Position numbers and translations under genes: made by a program | Shown: positions 51,329-58,701 of the stretch, piece by piece | Numbering within the stretch: position 1 is the stretch's first letter | Layout: every line of letters starts with the position of its first letter | Assembly: GCA_964421245.1 (NCBI GenBank) | Contig: CAYQVW010000001.1 | Span: forward strand, 124,001-188,000 | Reading direction: 5' to 3' | From: CAYQVW01 sp964421245 | GTDB lineage: Bacteria > Margulisbacteria > WOR-1 > XYC2-FULL-46-14 | Length of the DNA stretch: 64,000 bases | The notes under the pieces: model-generated | What the model was told of the DNA's origin: nothing | What the model saw: only the letters and a program-made list of their open reading frames with translations | Databases searched by the model: none

Positions 51329-51973
51329 ACCAAAAAATCTGATAAGATTTTGTTCGGGATCTGCTTCTAGTTGTTGTAAATCTTTTGCTTTTAGTGCTTT
51401 AGTTATTTGCGAAAGAGAATTGGGTTTTGCTAATACAATATCTGCTCCGGCTTCAAGCCATCTTTTAGTTAAATCCATAGAAAAACTTCTATCTGATTGG
51501 AGTGTGGTTATATCGCCGCTGTGTCCAATAATAACAGCTCCTTTTTCTTGTTCACGAGAAGCCTCTATTTCTCTGATTAACTTGGTATGAGCAATTCCGG
51601 CTTCGGTGCTACTCGTTTTTAAATCTAAGACTACGATTTGTGGGACATTTTTTTCAAGATAATCCGCTACCTGTCGATCCATTGATGCTCGATCAGGTTC
51701 AGTCAAAAATTTTTCTACTCCAGGAAGTCTTATTGATCTTTTGATTGAAGTTCCAAGGAGGTCTTCATCTTCTACAATAAATATATCTGAAATGCTGGAA
51801 AATCTTCCTGGTAAAGATATAATCTCAACTCCTGCTGTTCTTGCTGCAGCCGGTGTTCTTGCTGTCCTGCTTGCGGATAATCCTTCTCCAAATCTTCCAT
51901 AACCACAAGATCGTTGTGTTGTTATTCCGCCGCTTGCTCCAATTGAAACGCCTATTACTCCTGCTCCTACCAT
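51317..51973 (-). CDS. Orphan receiver-like domain protein with Gly/Ala-rich N-terminus
   Basis: A 218-residue protein. The first ~50 residues are low-complexity, Gly-, Ala-, Ser- and Arg-rich, with no helix or signal. From about residue 60 it resembles a receiver domain: IFIVEDEDLLG with the acidic pair, QIVVLDLKTSST with the phosphoacceptor-like Asp, VIIGHSGD, and GADIVLAKPNSL with the invariant Lys. There is no output domain or histidine kinase nearby. The 3' end overlaps the convergent barrel gene by 12 bases. AAGGAG precedes ATG 51973 at some distance (11 bases). Its role is unknown. Confidence 0.65.
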   Translation of the reverse strand: MVGAGVIGVSIGASGGITTQRSCGYGRFGEGLSASRTARTPAAARTAGVEIISLPGRFSSISDIFIVEDEDLLGTSIKRSIRLPGVEKFLTEPDRASMDRQVADYLEKNVPQIVVLDLKTSSTEAGIAHTKLIREIEASREQEKGAVIIGHSGDITTLQSDRSFSMDLTKRWLEAGADIVLAKPNSLSQITKALKAKDLQQLEADPEQNLIRFFGLKT

Positions 51974-52056
51974 ATTATTTGTTTCTCCTTGTTGGGATAT
52001 GAAAATGTCCCTTCCTTACTTTATCGCCAGTAAAATAAAAAAATTTCAGTCAAAAG

Positions 52057-53093
52057 TTCAATAAGTAAGTCCGACACTTTGGGATAAGATTGGGGGAAGG
52101 AGGAGCCCCCAATGAAAAAGACATATTCTCACCTAACTTTCGAGCAAAGAGACCTACTTAGCATTCTGCTGGCACAAGGCAGAAAGAAAACTGACATAGC
52201 AAAAGAACTTGGATGTCATAGGAGCACGATCTACTATGAGATCGATAAAAATGGACCCCCAATCAGAAAAGGATATTACCGTGGATACAAGGCTCATGGG
52301 AGAGCTGTCTTGCGTAATAGCATATCTCACCAAAGAAAGAGATTAAAAAACAAAAGAATTAAAAAATATGTAATCAGCAAAATTAAACTGGGCTGGTCTC
52401 CCGAACAAATAGCAGGAAGGATAAAGATGGACTATCCAAAACAAAAAATTAGCTATGAAGCTATCTATCAATACATATACTGTGATGCTCAAGAATTAAT
52501 TCCATACCTGCCAAGGCGCCACAAAAAGCGCTATCCAAAAGGACATAGTCGTAAGCATCGCAAAGCTCATATTCTTCTAAGAACGCCCATTGATAAGCGT
52601 CCAAAGCACGTAGAAAAAAGGAAACAGATTGGTCACTGGGAAGGAGATACAATAGTTTCTAAACAAAGCATCCCTTCTATTCTAATCTTAGTTGAGCGTA
52701 AAATTCGCTATACCTATCTAACCAAGGTATGTCGAAGAACAGGAACTAGAGTTTCCTCTGCTATTGTAAGAAGACTGAGGTCACTACCCGAACAGTTTCG
52801 CAGAACAATTACTTTTGATAACTGCAGTGAAAATGCAAACCACCTGGAAACAAATGCCGCTTTGGGTACTCGTTCTTATTTTTGCCGACCATATCATAGT
52901 TGGGAGAAAGGAACTGTAGAAAATACTGTGGGATTAGTTCGTAGGTTTCTACCAAAAAGAACAAATTTTGCTCATGTTTCATACGCAACTGTAAAACGCA
53001 TTCAAAATCTGCTTAACAATCGCCCAAGAAAGTGCTTAAATTACCATACACCCCAAGAAGCCTTAAACTCGACTGTCGGACTTGCTTGTTGAA
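52057..53093 (+). mobile_element. Intact IS30-family insertion sequence
   Basis: A 1037-bp element with one transposase gene. The left end TTCAATAAGTAAGTCCGACA (52057-52076) and the reverse complement of the right end (53074-53093) match at 18 of 20 bases. A 2-base AG direct repeat flanks the element (52055-52056 and 53094-53095), as expected of IS30 family target duplications. It sits between the receiver-like gene and sua5. Confidence 0.9.
52112..53092 (+). CDS. IS30-family transposase
   Basis: A 326-residue DDE transposase. The N-terminus YSHLTFEQRDLLSILLAQGRKKTDIAKELGCHRSTIYYEI in outline is an IS30 HTH domain. HWEGDTIVS (about residue 175-183) and TFDNCSEN supply the two Asp, and SWEKGTVENTVGLVRRFLPK the Glu. 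The frame is intact and ends inside the right inverted repeat. GGGGGAAGGAGGAGC precedes ATG 52112. Likely capable of transposition. Confidence 0.94.
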   Translation: MKKTYSHLTFEQRDLLSILLAQGRKKTDIAKELGCHRSTIYYEIDKNGPPIRKGYYRGYKAHGRAVLRNSISHQRKRLKNKRIKKYVISKIKLGWSPEQIAGRIKMDYPKQKISYEAIYQYIYCDAQELIPYLPRRHKKRYPKGHSRKHRKAHILLRTPIDKRPKHVEKRKQIGHWEGDTIVSKQSIPSILILVERKIRYTYLTKVCRRTGTRVSSAIVRRLRSLPEQFRRTITFDNCSENANHLETNAALGTRSYFCRPYHSWEKGTVENTVGLVRRFLPKRTNFAHVSYATVKRIQNLLNNRPRKCLNYHTPQEALNSTVGLAC

Positions 53094-53107
53094 AGAATGA
53101 CCTAATT

Positions 53108-53145
53108 TATAGTAAGTACTAGGTAAGTACTAAGTACTTACTATA
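53108..53145. repeat. Inverted repeat covering the sua5 stop
   Basis: TATAGTAAGTACT (53108-53120) and AGTACTTACTATA (53133-53145) form a perfect 13-bp stem with a 12-base loop that itself contains a related GGTAAGTACT unit. The last codons and stop of sua5 (53130-53132) lie inside it. It may help end transcription of the sua5 operon, but no T-run follows on the minus strand. Confidence 0.5.
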
Positions 53146-53681
53146 CCTTTTCGAATAGTTTTTGGAGGGTCAACTGTAAAGTCAATTACTGAGGAAGCGA
53201 TTCCTTGATCGGTTTTTCCGCCATCTATTGTTAAATCAGCCTCTATATTTATTTCATTAACAGATGTTGGTGCCGGCTCCCCAGAAATATTTGCTGATGT
53301 TGCGGCCATCGGTTTTCCTAATTCTCTTATTATTTGTAGGGCAATGGGATGATCCGGCATTCGGATGCCAAGGGTGCCATTATATTGTAGCGACAGGTCG
53401 CGACCTGTCGCTACAATGATCGTCAATGGTCCCGGCCAATTCTTATCGATTAATTCCTGTGCCTCCGCCGGTATTCCTTCTGCTAGATCATCTAATTGTT
53501 TTTTATCAGCAATGAGAACTTGCAGAGGCTTATCTTTTGGCCGTTTTTTTATTTCATAAATTCTATCAATAGCCTCTTGATTATCATAAGCACAGCCGAT
53601 TCCATAGACAGTCTCGGTTGGGAATATGATTACTCCACCTTGTTTTAGTATCTTGATAGCTTTGTTTATGTCATTTATCAT
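53130..53681 (-). CDS. L-threonylcarbamoyladenylate synthase (Sua5/YrdC family)
   Basis: A 183-residue YrdC-type domain protein making threonylcarbamoyl-AMP for tRNA t6A37. It has IIFPTETVYGIGCAYDN, IYEIKKRPKDKPLQVLI, NWPGPLTIIV, MPDHPIALQII and PMAATSANISGEP, all family hallmarks. A 34-base perfect palindrome inside the gene (53384-53417) encodes the IVATGRDLSLQ loop between PGPLT and GTLGIRMPDHP. The last residues and stop lie in an inverted repeat. It is the last gene of the rpmE-prfA-prmC cluster, separated from prmC by 66 bases. Confidence 0.93.
   Translation of the reverse strand: MINDINKAIKILKQGGVIIFPTETVYGIGCAYDNQEAIDRIYEIKKRPKDKPLQVLIADKKQLDDLAEGIPAEAQELIDKNWPGPLTIIVATGRDLSLQYNGTLGIRMPDHPIALQIIRELGKPMAATSANISGEPAPTSVNEINIEADLTIDGGKTDQGIASSVIDFTVDPPKTIRKGIVST
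53384..53417. repeat. 34-bp perfect palindrome inside sua5
   Basis: A perfect 34-base palindrome centred between 53400 and 53401. Each arm reads ATTGTAGCGACAGGTCG and its complement. The 14-base core CAGGTCGCGACCTG matches the one in purF. It is read in frame on the minus strand. Confidence 0.9.
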
Positions 53682-53747
53682 AAATTCGAAATCCTAAATC
53701 CGAAACTCGAAATAATATCAAAATTTAAATATTTAAAACTTAAAGAA
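53682..53747. repeat. Short intergenic repeat-like spacer between prmC and sua5
   Basis: The spacer carries AAATTCGAAATCCTAAATCC and CGAAACTCGAAATAATAT, an irregular series of CGAAA/ATCC units. Such CGAAAT-type arrays occur as dispersed spacer repeats in many bacteria. I see no gene in it. Confidence 0.35.
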
Positions 53748-54449
53748 TTAAACATTGGATTTAACTATAGCAATCCGATCGATTCTAGAATAATCCTTTA
53801 TTATTGTAACACTTGGACATAGTTTGCGGATAGCTTCTGCTTGCCCAAAACAAAATTCAAAAATTAAATGCTTGGCATCTGCTTTTAGAAGCTTGCGAAT
53901 AAAATCTAGGCCATCAGATCCACCATCTAGTGCTTGATGTGGTTCAAAATCACGAACATCTGGCATTAAACTCTCAATATCTTTGCTTGGAATATAGGGT
54001 GGATTGGAGACGATTAGATCGACTTTTCGGTCCCTTATCGGCTCCAAAAAGTTCCCTTGAATGAATTCAATCTGGTTTTCAACCTCATATTCTCCTGCGT
54101 TCCTCCTAGCTACATCTAATGCTTTGGGTGACGATTCGATAGCTATTACTTTTATTTCGGGCAAATGTTTGGCAAGTGTAATAGCAATGCATCCTGAACC
54201 GCATCCAATGTCCGCAACTAATCGTAACCCTTGTTTTTTAATTAGGTCAATTGCTTTTTCGACTAGGATTTCGGTTTCTGGTCGTGGAATCAGGACATTT
54301 TTGTCTACGAAAAAATCTAAATCCCAAAAAGGCTGAGTGCCAACAATGTAGGCGATTGGTTCATTTTTGCTTCTTCTCTCAATCATCACCTCAAATTGGT
54401 CTGGATTGGCAGCATGGGCAAGTAATATTTCTCTTTCCCTGCGGTTCAT
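53748..54449 (-). CDS. prmC: Release factor glutamine methyltransferase, short N-terminus
   Basis: PrmC/HemK methylates the GGQ glutamine of release factors. It has the FWDLDFFVDKNVLIPRPETEILVEKAI start of the core, VADIGCGSGCIAITLAKHLP (SAM loop), and VSNPPYIPSKDIE, the catalytic NPPY. It is 233 residues, against about 280 for relatives. About half of the N-terminal helical domain that normally positions the RF is missing. The frame has a stop upstream inside prfA and no other start, so the shortening is real. It overlaps prfA by 4 bases. Confidence 0.93.
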   Translation of the reverse strand: MNRREREILLAHAANPDQFEVMIERRSKNEPIAYIVGTQPFWDLDFFVDKNVLIPRPETEILVEKAIDLIKKQGLRLVADIGCGSGCIAITLAKHLPEIKVIAIESSPKALDVARRNAGEYEVENQIEFIQGNFLEPIRDRKVDLIVSNPPYIPSKDIESLMPDVRDFEPHQALDGGSDGLDFIRKLLKADAKHLIFEFCFGQAEAIRKLCPSVTIIKDYSRIDRIAIVKSNV

Positions 54450-55507
54450 TTCATCTTGGCAAGCTTGGCAATTCTGTCGGCAGTAGCGAGGGCCTCAATA
54501 AGCTCATCTAGTGCTCCATCCATTACTTGCTGAAGTTTGTAGATAGTAAAGTTGATGCGGTGGTCGGTGATGCGTCCCTGTGGGAAATTATAGGTTCTAA
54601 TCTTTTCAGAGCGGTCACCGGAGCCGACCATGATTTTTCTCTCACTAGCTCTTTTCTTGCGTTGTTCTTCTTCCTTGGCTTCAAACAATCTAGTTTTTAA
54701 AAGTTTCATTGCTTGTTCTTTGTTTTGATGCTGAGATTTTTGAGTTTGACAGGCAACAACGACTCCAGTTGGCAGATGTGTAATACGAATTGCAGAACTA
54801 ACTTTGTTAACGTTTTGTCCGCCAGGACCGGATGATCGAAACGCATCAATCTTTAAATCTTTTGCTTCGATTTGAACATCAACGTCTTCTGCTTCCGGCA
54901 TAACCGCAACCGATGCAGCCGAGGTATGAACACGACCAGATCCCTCGGTTGCTGGAACTCTTTGTACACGATGTACGCCGCCTTCATATTTTAGTTTGCT
55001 GTAGGCTCCTTTTCCAATAATGCTAAAGATTGCTTCTTTATAGCCGCCTAATCCAGTTGGGCTGGTTGCAATAAATTCGAGCTTCCAGCGGTTTTTTTCT
55101 GCATAGCGAGTATACATTCTTAAAAGTTCTCCTGCAAAAAGGGCCGCTTCATCGCCACCGGTTCCGCCACGAATTTCCATTATAATATTTTTTTCATCAT
55201 ATGGATCCTTTGGGATCAAAAGGATTTCTAGCTGGTTGTTTATTTCTTGTTGTTTTTGTGTGAGTGTTTCTAGTTCTGATTTTGCAAGCTCAGCCATCTC
55301 AGGGTCTTCGAGTAGTTTTTTTGTTTCGTCAATCTCTTGATTAACCTTTTTTAATTCGCGGTAAGGGGCAACAACTTGTCCAAGTTCAGCAAATTCTTTA
55401 GAATAATTTTGGAATTTTTCGCGGTCGGATATAACTTCCGGTTTAGAAAGTGCTAGTTCTAATTCTTTATACCTATCCTCAACTTTTGATAGTTTGGATT
55501 CTAGCAT
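54446..55507 (-). CDS. prfA: Peptide chain release factor 1
   Basis: A 353-residue RF1. It shows the GGQ motif SGPGGQNVNKVSSA (about 222-235) and the RF1-type PxT codon-recognition motif in RVPATEGSGRVHTSA, as opposed to SPF of RF2. It therefore recognises UAA and UAG. N-terminal coiled-coil helices begin MLESKLSKVEDRYKELELAL. It is followed by prmC (4-base overlap), the enzyme that methylates its GGQ. Confidence 0.97.
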   Translation of the reverse strand: MLESKLSKVEDRYKELELALSKPEVISDREKFQNYSKEFAELGQVVAPYRELKKVNQEIDETKKLLEDPEMAELAKSELETLTQKQQEINNQLEILLIPKDPYDEKNIIMEIRGGTGGDEAALFAGELLRMYTRYAEKNRWKLEFIATSPTGLGGYKEAIFSIIGKGAYSKLKYEGGVHRVQRVPATEGSGRVHTSAASVAVMPEAEDVDVQIEAKDLKIDAFRSSGPGGQNVNKVSSAIRITHLPTGVVVACQTQKSQHQNKEQAMKLLKTRLFEAKEEEQRKKRASERKIMVGSGDRSEKIRTYNFPQGRITDHRINFTIYKLQQVMDGALDELIEALATADRIAKLAKMK

Positions 55508-55513
55508 GGGGGG

Positions 55514-55813
55514 TTACTTCTTAGCTTTTTTGGCTTTTTTTGCTACTGACTTTTTTGTACTTGGTTTAACTCTTTTTTTACTTTTAGAAACTCTTCGTTT
55601 CACTTTTTTAACTTTTGCATTGGCATATTTCTTCTTGAATTTTTGTACCCTTCCTTCTCTATCTATTAATTTTTGTTTACCAGTGAAAAGTGGGTGGCAG
55701 GCAGAGCAGATATCAACACGAATGTTATCTTTGGTTGATCCGATCCTGTATTCTGCACCGCAGGCACACTTTGCTACAGTATTATAATATTTTGGGTGAA
55801 TCTTCTCTTTCAT
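55514..55813 (-). CDS. rpmE: Ribosomal protein bL31 with basic C-terminal tail
   Basis: bL31 of the zinc (C+) type: KEKIHPKYYNTVAKCACGAEYRIGST and ICSACHPLFTGKQKLID hold four Cys. ATG 55813 begins MKEKIHPKYYN, the family N-terminus, and there is no Shine-Dalgarno before it; an upstream in-frame start at 55852 would add unrelated residues. The last ~40 residues are Lys- and Arg-rich with repeats (KKVKRRVSKSKKR), longer than most L31. The gene leads the rpmE-prfA-prmC cluster and has its promoter just upstream. Confidence 0.93.
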   Translation of the reverse strand: MKEKIHPKYYNTVAKCACGAEYRIGSTKDNIRVDICSACHPLFTGKQKLIDREGRVQKFKKKYANAKVKKVKRRVSKSKKRVKPSTKKSVAKKAKKAKK

Positions 55814-55822
55814 TACATTATA

Positions 55823-55852
55823 AGTATAACATATTGATTTAGTTCTTGACAA
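55823..55852 (-). promoter_or_regulatory. Promoter of rpmE, sharing a -35 core with the divergent gene
   Basis: On the minus strand TTGTCA (55847-55852), 18-base spacer and TATACT (55823-55828), with ATG 55813 starting 9 bases later. This places the transcription start next to the start codon. Confidence 0.6.
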
Positions 55853-55874
55853 TACAAAAATTATTACAGATTAT
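55846..55874 (+). promoter_or_regulatory. Promoter of the kelch lipoprotein gene
   Basis: TTGACA (55846-55851), 17-base spacer, GATTAT (55869-55874). The -35 overlaps the minus-strand TTGTCA of rpmE. A TATAAT further downstream (55877-55882) could be an alternative -10. The lipoprotein has its own GGAGGGG ribosome site. Confidence 0.5.
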
Positions 55875-55909
55875 GATATAATTAAACATCCTAATATTTG
55901 GAGGGGAAA

Positions 55910-57568
55910 ATGAGATATAAAAATATACTTTTATTGTTTGTTATGTTCTTGTTGGTATCGGTTGCATTGTTTGGTTGTGGAAAACAGACTGGACCTGGGG
56001 CCAATGCTTCGGCTCCTTCTGTTTCATCTGTGTATCCTGTTGCCGGTGCCACAGCTGTTTCCCGCAACACTTACCTAACTGCAACATTTAGTCAATCGAT
56101 GGATGCGTCGAGTATCACGACTTCAACCTTTAAACTATCCTCTAGCTCAGGTTTTGTAACTGGAACAATAAGTTATGATGCATCTTCAAAAACTGCAACA
56201 TTTACTCCATCGGCTGTTTTGGGCGTGAATACTGCATATTCTGCAACTGTTTATACAGGAGTAAAAAATAGCTCAGGGATTGGAATGAATGCAGATTATG
56301 TTTGGAATTTTACTACTGGTTCTTCGTCTGATGTATTAGGTCCTACAGTTGTATCTGTTTCTCCTGTAAGTGGAGCAACAGCTGTTTCAACTTCTACGGT
56401 AGTTAGTGTGATATTTAATGAAGCGCTTGATCCTTCTACTCTTACTGATTCGACCTTTACATTAAGCTCTACATCTAGTGCGGTGACAGGGACGGCTACT
56501 TATAGTGTTAGCACTAAGACAGCTTATTTTACACCGAGCTCCCCATTGGATTACAACACTACTTATACTGCTTTGCTAATTAATGGGATAACTGATTTAG
56601 CAGGTAATCCATTATATTCAACATTGCAATTGGAGTTTGGGATTCAATATACGTGGAGTTTTTCAACAGAGAATTCTTGGATTGTGAAAACTACTTCTGC
56701 TTCTTTTCCTAACAGAAGACATCATGCTTCACTTGCCTACGATGGAAAGGTTTGGGTAATTGGTGGATGGGATGGAACTAATTACATGAATGATGTTTGG
56801 TATACATCGGATGGTGCGACCTGGACTCGAGCCACTGCTTCAGCTAATTTTGATGCTAGGACCTATCATGCCGCTTGTGTCTTTGATGGTAAGATGTGGG
56901 TTATTGGTGGGCAAGGGGTTGTTGGGGCTGATGGAGGAACCAGGGCCTGGAGAAAAGACGTATGGTATTCTACCGACGGAAAAACATGGACTAGAGAAAC
57001 GGCAACTGCCCCTTTTGGAGAGAGAACCTTTCATAAATTATTGGCATATGATAGTGGTTCTGGAGAAAAAATGTGGTTAATTGCTGGAACGGATAATGAG
57101 AGTTTAGATATATCAAATAATGATGTCTGGTCTACATCTGATGGTTCTTCTTGGACTCGGGTAACTTCATCGGCAGCATTTTCGGCAAGAGTATATTTCG
57201 ACGCTCTTGTATACGATAGTAAAATGTGGGTGATCGGTGGATTTGATACAAATAGATTGAATGATGTTTGGTACTCAACTGATGGTTCGACTTGGACTCA
57301 GGCAAATGGATCAGCTGATTTTGAGGAGAGAACAGATTTTGTTGCTTTAAATTATGATGGTTATATGTGGGTTCTTGGTGGATATCACACTCCGGACTAT
57401 GATAATGATGTTTGGAGATCGACCAATGGTGTGACCTGGACTGAGCAATCTTTTGCGAATTCGTTTACTCCAAGGATATTTTCTTCCGGAGTTGTTCAAA
57501 ATAGCAAGATGTGGATCTTAGGTGGAACAACCACGGTTGCAAACAATGATGTCTGGGTCTATCCTTAA
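55910..57568 (+). CDS. Lipoprotein with two Ig-like domains and a kelch-type repeat region
   Basis: ATG 55910 is preceded by GGAGGGG, so it is a better start than the in-frame TTG 55898. A signal peptide with lipobox LFGC indicates a lipoprotein. Two Big_5-like Ig domains follow (APSVSSVYPVAGATAVS; GPTVVSVSPVSGATAVS), then about six repeats of the DVWYSTDGxTWTR / KMWVIGG type, a kelch-like beta-propeller. Length 552 residues. Such propellers bind proteins or glycans at the surface, but no partner can be named. It ends 1 base before the convergent gene's stop. Confidence 0.82.
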   Translation: MRYKNILLLFVMFLLVSVALFGCGKQTGPGANASAPSVSSVYPVAGATAVSRNTYLTATFSQSMDASSITTSTFKLSSSSGFVTGTISYDASSKTATFTPSAVLGVNTAYSATVYTGVKNSSGIGMNADYVWNFTTGSSSDVLGPTVVSVSPVSGATAVSTSTVVSVIFNEALDPSTLTDSTFTLSSTSSAVTGTATYSVSTKTAYFTPSSPLDYNTTYTALLINGITDLAGNPLYSTLQLEFGIQYTWSFSTENSWIVKTTSASFPNRRHHASLAYDGKVWVIGGWDGTNYMNDVWYTSDGATWTRATASANFDARTYHAACVFDGKMWVIGGQGVVGADGGTRAWRKDVWYSTDGKTWTRETATAPFGERTFHKLLAYDSGSGEKMWLIAGTDNESLDISNNDVWSTSDGSSWTRVTSSAAFSARVYFDALVYDSKMWVIGGFDTNRLNDVWYSTDGSTWTQANGSADFEERTDFVALNYDGYMWVLGGYHTPDYDNDVWRSTNGVTWTEQSFANSFTPRIFSSGVVQNSKMWILGGTTTVANNDVWVYP

Positions 57569-57569
57569 T

Positions 57570-58601
57570 CTATAACGTAAATATATAGTGTTTAAGGATA
57601 TTCTTCATATCATCTGTTGCTTGTGTTTCATTATGAAATGATGTGTAAATTACAGTTCCAGATCCGGAAGCAAATTGTACTGCCAATGGTTTGTCTGTCA
57701 TGGTGCTTGGTGTTATTGATGTTGTGAATGTTCCCCTAATTAGATTTGTAGTGCTTGTTCCAATAGAATTAATTACAACCCATCCGTTTTCCTCGTACTT
57801 GACATCGATACTAGTTTTACCAATCGCACTCACAATAGAGCTATCAAGAACAGTTGCTGTAATATCCTGCGCGTTTCCTATTTCTGCTGCGGTTGCGTCA
57901 GTGTCATCACCATAAAAATCGATAAAACTAGAAAAAGCAAATTCAACGTATGGATAAGCCCAGTCAGATACATAAAGCGATCCACCAGAACTTACAAAGT
58001 TTTGCAAATTGGCTATTACAGAGGCATTGTTATAATAGGTTTTGTAAACGTTGGATCCACAATTAATAAAAATAATGTCGTACGAACTAATATTGCTAAA
58101 GGTAGTCAGTTGGGAAGGAGTTATTGTGTCATAAGAGTATCCTAAACTAGTGATGATAGTTTCAATGTGATCATATGCAGTTCCACTTTGTGAATTTCCA
58201 AGGATAACTGCAATACTTGGTACGGTATCTGATGTTCCAATACTAATATCCCCCAAAGCTACGTCCACTGATGAACTGGTTACTGATATCGTTTTGCCGA
58301 AACCACCTATTCCAGCATATATTGTTGTGGTGCCACTAATGGCGATGAGTGAAAAGCTTCCATCTGAAGCGGTTGTAGTGGTGCTTCCAGTTGGGTCAGT
58401 TGCGGCTGCAACAATCGTACTTGAGGTGATTGGATTAATTGAAACGGTACAGCCACCGATAGGAGATGTTCCGTCAGCTGCATAAATAGTCCCCGTAATT
58501 GTTATTGTTTCTGTTGAATCCTCAACAACTCTTCCACATCCAGCCACTAAAACAATAAGGCCCAACGTCAGAAATGTTAATCCAAGTAATAATTTTTTCA
58601 T
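57570..58601 (-). CDS. Lipoprotein with carboxypeptidase-like Ig domain and amidotransferase-like fold
   Basis: A 343-residue protein with a lipobox LVAGC at the end of its signal peptide. GTIYAADGTSPIGGCTVSINP looks like a carboxypeptidase regulatory-like Ig domain. From about residue 130, PSIAVILGNSQSGTAYDHIETIITSLGYSYD and IIFINCGSN, LQNFVSSGGSLYVSDW match a ThuA/class I glutamine amidotransferase-like fold. I see no clear catalytic triad, so the enzyme activity is uncertain. A promoter with TATAAT lies upstream, and GAGGGGGAAT precedes the ATG. Confidence 0.72.
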   Translation of the reverse strand: MKKLLLGLTFLTLGLIVLVAGCGRVVEDSTETITITGTIYAADGTSPIGGCTVSINPITSSTIVAAATDPTGSTTTTASDGSFSLIAISGTTTIYAGIGGFGKTISVTSSSVDVALGDISIGTSDTVPSIAVILGNSQSGTAYDHIETIITSLGYSYDTITPSQLTTFSNISSYDIIFINCGSNVYKTYYNNASVIANLQNFVSSGGSLYVSDWAYPYVEFAFSSFIDFYGDDTDATAAEIGNAQDITATVLDSSIVSAIGKTSIDVKYEENGWVVINSIGTSTTNLIRGTFTTSITPSTMTDKPLAVQFASGSGTVIYTSFHNETQATDDMKNILKHYIFTL

Positions 58602-58629
58602 ATTTATTCCCCCTCACAATCGATAGGGT

Positions 58630-58659
58630 ATTATACCAGATCAGATTACTTCTTGACAA
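58630..58659 (-). promoter_or_regulatory. Promoter of the minus-strand lipoprotein gene
   Basis: TTGTCA (58654-58659), 18-base spacer, TATAAT (58630-58635) on the minus strand. The layout is the same as the promoter of rpmE and the -35 lies in the same TTCTTGACAATA sequence. Confidence 0.7.
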
Positions 58660-58681
58660 TACATTATATAAGGAGTAATCT
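58653..58681 (+). promoter_or_regulatory. Promoter of the small barrel gene
   Basis: TTGACA (58653-58658), 17-base spacer, TAATCT (58676-58681). Its -35 overlaps the divergent TTGTCA. A Shine-Dalgarno AGGAGG lies before ATG 58702. Confidence 0.55.
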
Positions 58682-58701
58682 TTCCTTTTAGGAGGATTTT
58701 T

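Noticed and set aside
53100..53145. A CRISPR-like array from the repeated AGTAAGTACT units
   Set aside because: The units are only 10-11 bases, nearly contiguous and inverted, with no spacers; they form one hairpin.
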